Below, one piece after another: positions 9,287 to 17,696 of a stretch of 64,000 nucleotides of DNA. The translations under genes and the position numbers were made by a program. The stretch is taken from contig JACJZV010000001.1 in assembly GCA_020635395.1 (NCBI GenBank), forward strand, positions 1,302,001 through 1,366,000, in the 5' to 3' direction. The notes beneath the pieces are model-generated. The model was not told the DNA's origin, searched no databases, and was given only the letters and a program-made list of their open reading frames with translations. This stretch comes from Flavobacteriales bacterium (lineage in GTDB: Bacteria > Bacteroidota > Bacteroidia > NS11-12g > UBA9320). Each line of letters starts with the position of its first letter. Position 1 is the first letter of the stretch.

Positions 9287-10251
9287 TTCACAACCTCGCT
9301 AATTGCTTGTAAATCTTGCTTATTCATGCAGTTAAAATGCTTTTTGGGGCAGGAGGGATGTCCAAGTTTTGAACATGGTCGGCAAGGTAAATTTTGTACT
9401 TCGAATATCTTAGACGCTTCATCCGGCAAATAGGGTGTCATGCCAAACTCCGGCACGGTATTGCCCCAAATAGAAATGATTTTCTTTTTCAAAGCCGCTG
9501 CAATGTGCATCATTCCGGTGTCGTGCGTAATAATCCATTCGGCTTTTTGCATCACCAACGCACTTTGGTCAATGTTGAGAAGTCCGCAAAGGGATGATAC
9601 ATTTTTGCATTGATTTTCGATAAAATGGCCTTCTGACTGATCTTCTCTTCCGCCAATCACTACTACGGGAATTGGTATTTTTTGACACAACTCGACAATT
9701 TTTTTCGACGGTAATTTTTTGGTTGCATGCTGACCACCAATGGCGTAACAAACAAATTTTTCGGGTAACGTATTTTTCAAAACAGTTGCAGCATCAATAA
9801 AATAATCCAAACCCCTATGGTCGTTTTTTATTCCCAATGATTTTGCTGTATCTAAGTATCGGTCAACTATATGAACGGGAGGCAGTTTATTGATTTTGAA
9901 GTTGGTAAGTAGCCATTTTTGCACATTGAGTTTGCGTAATTTAAACGTTTTTACACCTAAAAAAAACTTTAAACGACTTGTGCGAAGGTTGTTGTGTAAA
10001 TCTAAAATCAGGTCGAATTTTTCCTGTTTTAATTGACTCGCTACAGTTGAAAAATCATCGTTGAGCGACCAAATTTTATCAATGTAAGGATTACTTTTTA
10101 GTAATCCTGCATAGCTCTTTTTGGTCAAAAAATGAATTTCGACATTGGGAACTTGATTTTTTACACACCTAAAAACAGGCGTGGTTAAGACAATATCTCC
10201 AATGGAGCTGAACCGAACTACAAGAATTTTCAAACTGCTAAACTTTTTCAA
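9283..10251 (-). CDS. Glycosyltransferase family 9 (heptosyltransferase-like)
   Basis: A 322-residue GT-B fold enzyme of the ADP-heptose:LPS heptosyltransferase family. The N-terminus has the family signature ILVVRFSSIGDIVLTTPV, with the Asp of SIGD that acts in catalysis. The nucleotide-sugar side carries HDTGMMHIAAALKK (about residues 240-253), and the C-terminal CRPCSKLGHPSCPKKHFNCM has several Cys, also common in the family. It would add a heptose or similar sugar to the lipopolysaccharide core at the inner membrane. The start overlaps the NfeD-type gene by 14 bp. The exact sugar cannot be read from the sequence. Confidence 0.88.
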   Translation of the reverse strand: MKKFSSLKILVVRFSSIGDIVLTTPVFRCVKNQVPNVEIHFLTKKSYAGLLKSNPYIDKIWSLNDDFSTVASQLKQEKFDLILDLHNNLRTSRLKFFLGVKTFKLRKLNVQKWLLTNFKINKLPPVHIVDRYLDTAKSLGIKNDHRGLDYFIDAATVLKNTLPEKFVCYAIGGQHATKKLPSKKIVELCQKIPIPVVVIGGREDQSEGHFIENQCKNVSSLCGLLNIDQSALVMQKAEWIITHDTGMMHIAAALKKKIISIWGNTVPEFGMTPYLPDEASKIFEVQNLPCRPCSKLGHPSCPKKHFNCMNKQDLQAISEVVK

Positions 10252-11617
10252 CCACCCAATACCCCAACTCTCGTGTAATTATTCGCACTTTGCTGTCTTT
10301 GGCAATGAATTCACCAAAACTTTTTACTTCCACCACATCATCGTCCACCCGCATTTTGCCGATAGGTCGAATGTCTGTATGGGCGATACCCGTTTTGCCA
10401 AGCATTTCTTGACCCGGTTTTTCAATAATGTGAATACCGGCTTTAGCATCGGCAAGGGTGTTTTGCAAAACAAGTTTCCGCATCAAAGGTGTATTCATCA
10501 ACCCTTTCCCGAAAAAGAATGCCCCGACAAAAAATCCGACTAAAGCAACAAACACGGTCATCATGGCGGCTGAAACTTCGTACTCGGTTGTGCCGGAAAA
10601 GTCTAAATCAACATTTCGTAATAAACTCAAAATTAAGCTGGTAACGGTTAGAAGAATACCCGAAATACCCGTAACTCCGAAACCGGGAATGACGAATATT
10701 TCTAAACCAATAAGTATTAAACCTATTACAAAAAGTAATATTTCCCAGTGTTGAGCTAATCCATCTAAATAGAGTGGGGCAAAATAGAGCAGTGCAGCTA
10801 TGATGGCCGCAGCCAATGGAAATCCGACACCGGGTGTGCGAAGCTCAAAAAAGATTCCCCAAAATATAATCATGATTAATGCACCCTGCAAAACAGGGTT
10901 TGCCAAAAAACCAATTACCTTGTCCAGACTGCTTTTTTCGACCCGAATGAGCTTTGCAGAGCCAAAACCTTCATGCTTTAAAATGTCATTTATAGTTAGA
11001 AACTCTCCGTCGCAATAATTATTTGCAATGGCTTCTTCGGTAGTAAAATTCAGTATCTTGCCGCTATCTATCACTCCAGGAATTGCAATAGAAACATCAA
11101 CCATTGCTTCGGCAATAAGTGGATTTCGTTTATATTTGATTATGGTGTCGCCATTTTCAATAATGGTGTCTTTGCCATGACTTTCTGCCGTTGCTCGCAT
11201 AATGCTTCGCATAAAAGACTGATATTTATCGTGCAGCACCTCACCGTTTTGGTCAACAACAGTGCTTGAACCAATGGAGGCACCTTTGCTCATAAATATT
11301 TTGTTGCAGGCAATAGAAATTAAGGCTCCGGCAGAAGTTGCGTTTTTGTTTATAAAAACATAAATGGGAATGTTGCAGTCCAAAATTCTTTTTCGCATAC
11401 TATCTGCATCAACCAAAGAGCCACCATAGGTGTCCATTTCCAATAAAATTAGGTCGGCATGTTGCTCTTGAGCTGTGTTAATTGTTTTTGACAGCATGCG
11501 TGCCGAGGAAGGACCCACATCTTCTTTAATGGTTCCCAAAACAACTGTTTTGTTTTGAGCAAAAGAAAATGAAGCAAAAGCCGTTAGGAACAGAAAAATG
11601 GAGTAAAAGTGTTTCAT
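10238..11617 (-). CDS. Long NfeD-type membrane serine protease (ClpP class)
   Basis: A 459-residue protein. It has a signal peptide (about 1-20, ending FAQ), a ClpP-like domain (about 25-220), several membrane helices (about 235-370), and a C-terminal OB-fold NfeD domain (about 395-455). The likely catalytic Ser is Ser95 in ATSAGA and the likely general base is Lys131 in the KYQSFMRS segment, matching the Ser-Lys dyad known from the archaeal homologue PH1510. Members cleave hydrophobic stomatin C-termini, but no stomatin gene is next to this one. It leads a minus-strand run with the GT9 gene and the small membrane protein, with overlaps of 14 and 4 bp. Confidence 0.88.
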   Translation of the reverse strand: MKHFYSIFLFLTAFASFSFAQNKTVVLGTIKEDVGPSSARMLSKTINTAQEQHADLILLEMDTYGGSLVDADSMRKRILDCNIPIYVFINKNATSAGALISIACNKIFMSKGASIGSSTVVDQNGEVLHDKYQSFMRSIMRATAESHGKDTIIENGDTIIKYKRNPLIAEAMVDVSIAIPGVIDSGKILNFTTEEAIANNYCDGEFLTINDILKHEGFGSAKLIRVEKSSLDKVIGFLANPVLQGALIMIIFWGIFFELRTPGVGFPLAAAIIAALLYFAPLYLDGLAQHWEILLFVIGLILIGLEIFVIPGFGVTGISGILLTVTSLILSLLRNVDLDFSGTTEYEVSAAMMTVFVALVGFFVGAFFFGKGLMNTPLMRKLVLQNTLADAKAGIHIIEKPGQEMLGKTGIAHTDIRPIGKMRVDDDVVEVKSFGEFIAKDSKVRIITRELGYWVVEKV

Positions 11618-11738
11618 TTAGTCAACAATTCTAAGCATTTAAAGATATACTGTGTGCAAAATAGTTCAAAAAATAGCAAGTTGATTAATAATTTTGTTTG
11701 GAATATTTGTTGCTTCGACAAACGTAAATTTTAAAAGA

Positions 11739-12701
11739 ATGAAACAATTTAAGAAAATCGGGATACTGTTGGCCTTTTTTGTCTCTTTTACCGTTGTAAA
11801 CGCCAATCCGACCGACTCCATAGGTACGAAAGTAAAAAATGGCAAAATCTTTATCATGCACAAGGTGGAGAAGGCACAAGGGCTTTTTTCAATAAGCAGA
11901 AGATATAATGTGCCATTAAATGATATTATCGAGGCCAACCCGGGGTCGGATAAATCATTACAGGTTGATCAAATATTGCTTATTCCCACGGGTAAAGATG
12001 CCCCTAAAGAAGAGCAAAAAGTAAAAGAATATTTTCAAAGCGATAAGCAGCCAGCAGCCACCGGCTCCGAAACAAGTGCTAAAACCACCTTTGCCAAATA
12101 CCATACTGTAATGCAGGGAGAAACGCTTTATTCTGTGTCGGTTTTGTATAAAACTAAAGTTGATATTCTAAAATCGTTAAACAATCTGCAATCAGAAACA
12201 TTGACTGTTGGCCAGCAATTAGTGGTTCCATCAACCGAAGAAGAAAAGAAATCATTTGACGATAAAATGGTTCAAGCAGAAAAGAAAATAGACGATGCGG
12301 TTGCAAAAACCAATCAGTTGCAAAAAGCAACCAATACTCAAACCAATACTAAATCGAATGCCAAAGAAATAAGTAACTCAAAAACATCTACTTATGAAAT
12401 AAAAGTGGAACCGATGCCAAAATATAACATTGAAAAAGTGGTGGAAACCGGCGTTAATGAAGAGTTGAAGATGGATTTGAGCAGTTCGACCAATAAAAGA
12501 GTTTGCTCTCATCATGCGGCTTCGGTGGGTTCTACAATAATGATAACCAATCCGGCAAATAATAAGTCTGTTTTTGTAAAAGTTGTTTCCAACCACAGCC
12601 TGAATGCAGATAAAGGAAACATTATATTATTACCCGAAAATGTTTTATCTGAACTTGGATTAGAAGTAGGTGGAAAAGTAGAAACCAGTTTTGCCCGATA
12701 A
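11739..12701 (+). CDS. LysM-domain secreted protein with RlpA-like C-terminus
   Basis: I place the start at ATG 11739, giving 320 residues; a TTG in frame 45 bp upstream is less likely because a signal peptide (ending VNAN) follows the ATG directly. Two LysM peptidoglycan-binding modules are at about residues 28-77 (KVEKAQGLFSISRRYNV) and 113-160 (YHTVMQGETLYSVSVLY). A Lys/Thr/Gln-rich linker follows. The last 90 residues, with VCSHHAASVGSTIMITNP and LNADKGNIILLP, look like a double-psi beta-barrel of the RlpA type. It is probably a periplasmic cell-wall binding protein. It overlaps the next gene by 11 bp. No catalytic residue is obvious, so the enzymatic role is open. Confidence 0.82.
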   Translation: MKQFKKIGILLAFFVSFTVVNANPTDSIGTKVKNGKIFIMHKVEKAQGLFSISRRYNVPLNDIIEANPGSDKSLQVDQILLIPTGKDAPKEEQKVKEYFQSDKQPAATGSETSAKTTFAKYHTVMQGETLYSVSVLYKTKVDILKSLNNLQSETLTVGQQLVVPSTEEEKKSFDDKMVQAEKKIDDAVAKTNQLQKATNTQTNTKSNAKEISNSKTSTYEIKVEPMPKYNIEKVVETGVNEELKMDLSSSTNKRVCSHHAASVGSTIMITNPANNKSVFVKVVSNHSLNADKGNIILLPENVLSELGLEVGGKVETSFAR

Positions 12702-13917
12702 TCTTTATCAATACATCAAAAAAGAAGGGTGGCAGTATGTCCCCCTTTTTTTGTTGGCTATCGCAATTTTTACCTCGCCCGCTTTGATTTCAATCTCAAT
12801 GGCAGCTATGGTAGCTGTTATTGTTGCCAAATGGGTTGTTGCCCAGCCAAATTTTTCTAAAACAACAAAGTTGGTGCTGTTTTCATTTTCACTTTTTATT
12901 GATTTGGTTATACTTGATATTTTTCGAACAGATAATTTGTCATCCTATTTTTCAGAATTATTGCTGAAACTTCCTTTAATTATCATTCCGTTATATCTTA
13001 TTTTTATTGGGCAAGCAACCCGTCAATTCCGAATCTTTTTGCAGCTTTTATCATTTTTGGTTTTGGTTATTTCTGTGTTCAGTTCAGTAAACTATTTTTT
13101 TCATTATCAAGAAATCAACCAATTGTTGTTGCAGAGCAAACATGTACCTTTAATCATAAAAATGCACCATATTTATTTTGGCATTTACATGGCCATTTGC
13201 ATTTGGCTTCATTTTATGTTTTTTACCGAAACAAAACAAAAATTATGGCTAATAATGGGTGTTTTGCAAATAATAACCCTGCACATTTTAGTTTCAAGAA
13301 CTGGGTTGGTTGCGTTCTATGTATCCATCATCTTTTACTTAATCTATTCGTCCGTCAGAAACAAAAATTTGAAACTACTGTTAGGCGGTAGCATGGCTTT
13401 ATTTATTTTGATAGCCGGTGCTTACGCTGGTTCAAAATCATTTAGAAACAAAATTGCCAACTCCGTTGAAGATTTTGAAGCCATCAGAACCGGGGAGGAT
13501 ATCAATTATAAATCAATGGCCATGCGTTTGGAATCATTAAAAACAGGAATTGACGTTTTTAAAAACAAACCGTTGTGGGGTGTGGGTTTCGAGCATTTTC
13601 CGGAAGAAATAAAGAATCAATATCAACGAAATAAAACCAAGTTATATGAAATAAATTGGGTGGCTCCGCACAATCAATTTGTGGAATCTGCCGCTACCTA
13701 TGGTATTTTTGGATTACTGGTTGCGTTACTTTCTGTTTTTGTTATGGTTTGGTTAAATGCTAAAAACCCTTTGACATTGAGCGTTTTGGTAGTAATTTTG
13801 GTGAGTTTTATGCTCGAGTCGGTCATTGAACGTCAGCAAGGCATTATTATATACACCTTGTTTGGTTTTGGGCTCTGCCAATATTCGGTTTTTAGACAAA
13901 AACAAACAGATATATGA
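12691..13917 (+). CDS. O-antigen ligase/polymerase-like membrane protein
   Basis: A 408-residue protein with about ten membrane helices. In the second half a longer soluble loop carries GVGFEHFPEE and WVAPHNQFVESAATYG, the pattern of the Wzy_C/WaaL superfamily, with RTGLVAF in a preceding helix. Such proteins polymerise or transfer undecaprenyl-linked glycans at the periplasmic face. The start is TTG at 12691, overlapping the LysM gene by 11 bp; no upstream ATG is available in frame. It overlaps the next ORF region at the stop (ATGA at 13914). Whether it acts as ligase, polymerase or glycoprotein glycosyltransferase cannot be told. Confidence 0.82.
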   Translation: MPDNLYQYIKKEGWQYVPLFLLAIAIFTSPALISISMAAMVAVIVAKWVVAQPNFSKTTKLVLFSFSLFIDLVILDIFRTDNLSSYFSELLLKLPLIIIPLYLIFIGQATRQFRIFLQLLSFLVLVISVFSSVNYFFHYQEINQLLLQSKHVPLIIKMHHIYFGIYMAICIWLHFMFFTETKQKLWLIMGVLQIITLHILVSRTGLVAFYVSIIFYLIYSSVRNKNLKLLLGGSMALFILIAGAYAGSKSFRNKIANSVEDFEAIRTGEDINYKSMAMRLESLKTGIDVFKNKPLWGVGFEHFPEEIKNQYQRNKTKLYEINWVAPHNQFVESAATYGIFGLLVALLSVFVMVWLNAKNPLTLSVLVVILVSFMLESVIERQQGIIIYTLFGFGLCQYSVFRQKQTDI

Positions 13918-13973
13918 CTTACGATTTAACATCTGACTTGGGCAAGATTCGTTTTTTATTGAATAAACGTGTT

Positions 13974-14741
13974 ATGAACATATTGAAAACAACTTTTAGC
14001 TTCATTCTTTTATCTCTTTTTGGATTGATGCCAGCCATGGCTCAAAAGGATATTAAAGACCGATTTTTCTTCTCGCTCCAATCGTCTATTTATACCGATT
14101 TAATATGGGGGCCACTGTATTTAGAAAATGCTCCCACCGGAAACACAATTATTGTGGATGGCCAAGAGGTGCCTCAGTATGCCAACGTGCCTTTTCAAAA
14201 CTTTATGTACAACATATACTCCTTTGGAGTTGAATCTCGCTATAACCTGAAGGAAATAGATGAAAATACCGCTTTGGCAATTGCCATACCTATGACTTTT
14301 GGTTTGGGGTCAACACAACCGGCCAATTCTTCGGTGTCATACACAAAGGGCGGGGCAGGCAGTTTCCAAATGCCTATCATGCTGAGGTATTATGCCGGCT
14401 CTGCATCCACCTATAAATGCGAAAAGGAATATGGCGTTTCTTTGGGTGTGGGTTACGAATTCAATAAAATGGGGTTGATTAATTTTGAATCTGTAGCAAA
14501 AACCGATGTAGAAAGAAAAGTAAATAGTGGTTTTTGGATACCCGTATTTAGTTTGGGTGTTCATTTTTGGAGAAGAAGCAGCCCAATGGAAGTGAATCTT
14601 AAATATGGCCAAACCGATGGTCAAAAATATTATACCGACCGCTACGGAAATCAAATTCTCAACAGCAATGGTCAATATAGCTATGGCTTTGGCAGGGCAA
14701 AGTCTATTCGATTGAGTTTTGTCTATTTGCTCGGGTATTAA
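13974..14741 (+). CDS. Hypothetical outer membrane beta-barrel protein
   Basis: I start it at ATG 13974 (255 residues), where a clean signal peptide begins and ends in PAMAQ. A longer in-frame start overlapping the previous stop (13914) would put 20 polar residues before the signal. The mature part alternates polar and hydrophobic residues, is rich in Gly and Tyr, and ends in a hydrophobic strand (IRLSFVYLLGY). That is the look of an 8-12 stranded outer membrane barrel. No specific family is recognised. It follows the envelope genes and precedes ppk1 by 25 bp. Confidence 0.72.
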   Translation: MNILKTTFSFILLSLFGLMPAMAQKDIKDRFFFSLQSSIYTDLIWGPLYLENAPTGNTIIVDGQEVPQYANVPFQNFMYNIYSFGVESRYNLKEIDENTALAIAIPMTFGLGSTQPANSSVSYTKGGAGSFQMPIMLRYYAGSASTYKCEKEYGVSLGVGYEFNKMGLINFESVAKTDVERKVNSGFWIPVFSLGVHFWRRSSPMEVNLKYGQTDGQKYYTDRYGNQILNSNGQYSYGFGRAKSIRLSFVYLLGY

Positions 14742-14766
14742 ATGGTCAAAATAAATAGGTTTTGAT

Positions 14767-16803
14767 TTGATAATTAATAGAGAAATAAGTTGGCTCTCTT
14801 TTAATGAAAGAGTGCTGCAAGAGGCCGAAGACGAAATAAACCCACTGATAGAAAGAATGCGATTTTTGGGCATTTTTTCAAACAACTTAGATGAATTTTT
14901 TCGTGTTCGAGTAGCTTCTGTTCGTAGGTTGATAAAACTGCAAAGAAAAACAGGAATTGAGCTCGACGAATCGCCACAATGGATAATGAACCATATACAC
15001 GAAAACGTTATTAGGCTTCAAAAACGGTTTGATGCTACCTATTCAAAAATTATCAAACAACTTGAAAATCAGGGAATTTTCATTATTAACGAAAGTCAAC
15101 TTTCAGAAACCCAAACACAATTTGTAAAGGAATATTTTCTTCAAAAGGTTGAGCCACTTTTGGTGCCGATTATGGTAAGAAAAATCCCAAAATTTCCCTA
15201 TTTAAACGATGATGCCAACTATTTATTTGTCGGATTTAGAAACAAAAGCGGAAGTAAAACAGAACAATATAGCCTTATTGAGATACCCAGAAATATCAGT
15301 CGTTTTGCCGTATTGCCAGATGATAGGGGGAAGAAGTATATTATTTATCTTGATGATATAATACGTGCCAACCTTCCAAGAATATTCAGCATTTTCGATT
15401 GCGAACAGTTTGATGCTCATGTTTTTAAAATAACTAGAGATGCAGAGCTAGATTTGGATGATGACATCGTCGTGGGGTTGTATGATAAAATTAGGCGAAG
15501 TTTGGAAAAGCGTAAAAAAGGCGAGCCACTTCGATTTATATACGACAGCACCATGCCCCAAGACAGGGTAAAATTCTTACTCAAAAAAATGAATCTGGCT
15601 CAGGAAGAAAACATTATTCCGGGTGGTAGATACCACAATTTCAAAGATTTTATGAAATTTCCGAATGTTGGTGGCGAAGATTTGGTATTTAAAAAACGGC
15701 CATCGCTGGCCAACGCAGCATTAGAAAATGTAACAAGCACACTAAAAACCATCTGTAAAAAAGATATTTTGCTTCATTATCCATATCAAAGTTTTGATTA
15801 TGTGATAGATATGCTTCGAGAAGCGGCTATCATGCCCAGTGTTAAATCCATTCGCATTACACTTTATCGGGTGGCCAAAGATTCGAGGGTAATAAATGCA
15901 CTGATAAATGCAGTGAAAAATGGCAAAGAAGTGATTGTGGTAATAGAACTGCAAGCCCGTTTTGACGAAGAAGCCAATTTGCATTGGGCAAAGGCTTTGA
16001 CCGATGGTGGAGCAAGAATAATTTTAGGGTCACCGGGGCTAAAAATTCATTCAAAACTTATTTTAATCAATTTTAAACACGAGGGTCAAGAGCGAAAAGT
16101 GGCTCATATAGGCACCGGAAACTTTCATGAAGGAACAGCCAATGTATATTCCGATATTTCGTTGCTCACTGCCAATGAAAATTTGACCACCGAAGTGGAA
16201 CGCGTGTTTCAATTTATTGAAAAACCGTATCTGGCTTTACGTTTTGAACACCTTTTGGTAAGTCCTCGCTATACAAGAAATTCGCTTATAGAATTAATTA
16301 AAGGTCAAATACAAAGGCAGAAATCCGGCAAAACCGGTTATGTATTGATTAAGTTGAATAATCTGGTTGACAAGGATTTGATAACCAAATTATACGAAGC
16401 GGCAGATTTGGGAGTTAAGATAGATCTGATCGTTCGCGGAATCTGTTCATTGGTTCCCGACCATAAAAACATCAACGCCATCAGTATTTTAGATAAATAT
16501 TTAGAACATGCCCGAATATTTGTTTTTGGAAAAGGAAAAAACAGAAAAGTATTCATTTCTTCTGCCGATTGGATGACCAGAAATCTAGATTATCGGATAG
16601 AGGTTACCACACCCATATATGAATCAAAACTTCAAGACCAGATAATTGAATTTTTGCGAATTCAATTGTCGGACAATGTAAAGGCCAGAAATTTTGATAA
16701 GTCGATGAAAAATGAATATGTTCGCAATGATTCGAAAGCCATTCGCAGCCAAATAGAGTTTTACAATTATTTAAGTGAATTAAAGGATATTGAAACAGCT
16801 TAA
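14767..16803 (+). CDS. ppk1: Polyphosphate kinase 1
   Basis: A 678-residue enzyme that reversibly makes polyphosphate from ATP. It opens directly with the family signature NREISWLSFNERVLQEA, followed by LGIFSNNLDEFFRVRV, so the TTG start at 14767 is required. The catalytic half shows the phospholipase-D-like fold, with KIHSKLI and HIGTGNFHEGTANVYSD (about residues 435-465) around the autophosphorylated His, and the second site segment SSADWMTRNLDYRIEV near 600. It overlaps ppx by 14 bp, so synthesis and breakdown of polyphosphate are in one transcript. Confidence 0.96.
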   Translation: MIINREISWLSFNERVLQEAEDEINPLIERMRFLGIFSNNLDEFFRVRVASVRRLIKLQRKTGIELDESPQWIMNHIHENVIRLQKRFDATYSKIIKQLENQGIFIINESQLSETQTQFVKEYFLQKVEPLLVPIMVRKIPKFPYLNDDANYLFVGFRNKSGSKTEQYSLIEIPRNISRFAVLPDDRGKKYIIYLDDIIRANLPRIFSIFDCEQFDAHVFKITRDAELDLDDDIVVGLYDKIRRSLEKRKKGEPLRFIYDSTMPQDRVKFLLKKMNLAQEENIIPGGRYHNFKDFMKFPNVGGEDLVFKKRPSLANAALENVTSTLKTICKKDILLHYPYQSFDYVIDMLREAAIMPSVKSIRITLYRVAKDSRVINALINAVKNGKEVIVVIELQARFDEEANLHWAKALTDGGARIILGSPGLKIHSKLILINFKHEGQERKVAHIGTGNFHEGTANVYSDISLLTANENLTTEVERVFQFIEKPYLALRFEHLLVSPRYTRNSLIELIKGQIQRQKSGKTGYVLIKLNNLVDKDLITKLYEAADLGVKIDLIVRGICSLVPDHKNINAISILDKYLEHARIFVFGKGKNRKVFISSADWMTRNLDYRIEVTTPIYESKLQDQIIEFLRIQLSDNVKARNFDKSMKNEYVRNDSKAIRSQIEFYNYLSELKDIETA

Positions 16804-17686
16804 CTTCGCAAGTATTGATATTGGTTCAAACGCCATCCGGTTTCTTTTATGTTACGTTTTTGAAACCCCGCAAGGTCCTTTTTTTAGAAAAGGTATATTG
16901 CTTCGTGTTCCGTTGCGTTTGGGCGATGACGCATTTAAACTTGGAAGAATTAGTAAAGAAAAAGAAAAAAAAATGATTGAAACCATGTTGTGTTTCAAAC
17001 ATTTGATGGCTACCCAAGAAATTATTGATTACAAGGCTTTGGCCACTTCGGCAATGCGTGACGCATCGAACGGAAAAAAAATTGTTGCACACATTGCCGA
17101 AGAAGTAGGTATAGACATACAGATAGTTTCGGGCGAGGAAGAAGCCAACGTGATTTCTGGTGATTCAAAACCCCCTGAATTTTTGCATACTCGCGGAAAC
17201 TTACTCTATGTTGATGTTGGTGGAGGTAGTACTGAAATGACTTTTCACACCAAGAAGAAAACCATCCGTGAATCTTTTAATATTGGTACCATAAGATATT
17301 TAACCAATCAGGTGGATGAAGCTGAATGGCTAAGACTGAAAGAATGGTTAAAAGAACATAATTTATACGACAGTGGAGTTAACATTCTTGGTTCGGGCGG
17401 AAATATCAACAAAATATACAAGATAAAACGACGAAGATCGGCTGACTTTCATTTGAATGTGAGTGCTTTGGAGGAGTATTACAACCTAATTAAAGATTTG
17501 AGCTACGAAGAACGGATTATTCAGCACAACTTAAACCCCGACAGAGCGGACGTAATTATTCCGGCAAGCCAAATATTTTTGAGGATAATAGAAAAAACTA
17601 AATCAAAGCGAATATATGTGCCAAAGACAGGTTTGTCTGACGGTATTGTTCGCTCGCTTTATGCAAATTACAAATCCTTAAAATAA
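16790..17686 (+). CDS. ppx: Exopolyphosphatase/GppA family phosphatase
   Basis: A 298-residue ASKHA-fold enzyme that releases phosphate from polyphosphate ends (or acts on pppGpp). The motifs visible are the first phosphate loop SIDIGSNAIRFL at about residues 9-20, the catalytic-side Glu in EEEANVISGD at about 116-125, the second loop YVDVGGGSTEM at about 140-150, and GSGGNI near 203. It is the short form without the C-terminal HD domain of E. coli Ppx. The start is TTG inside the ppk1 3' end (14-bp overlap). The choice between Ppx and GppA activity rests on the neighbour. Confidence 0.92.
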   Translation: MKQLNFASIDIGSNAIRFLLCYVFETPQGPFFRKGILLRVPLRLGDDAFKLGRISKEKEKKMIETMLCFKHLMATQEIIDYKALATSAMRDASNGKKIVAHIAEEVGIDIQIVSGEEEANVISGDSKPPEFLHTRGNLLYVDVGGGSTEMTFHTKKKTIRESFNIGTIRYLTNQVDEAEWLRLKEWLKEHNLYDSGVNILGSGGNINKIYKIKRRRSADFHLNVSALEEYYNLIKDLSYEERIIQHNLNPDRADVIIPASQIFLRIIEKTKSKRIYVPKTGLSDGIVRSLYANYKSLK

Positions 17687-17696
17687 ACATCAAACT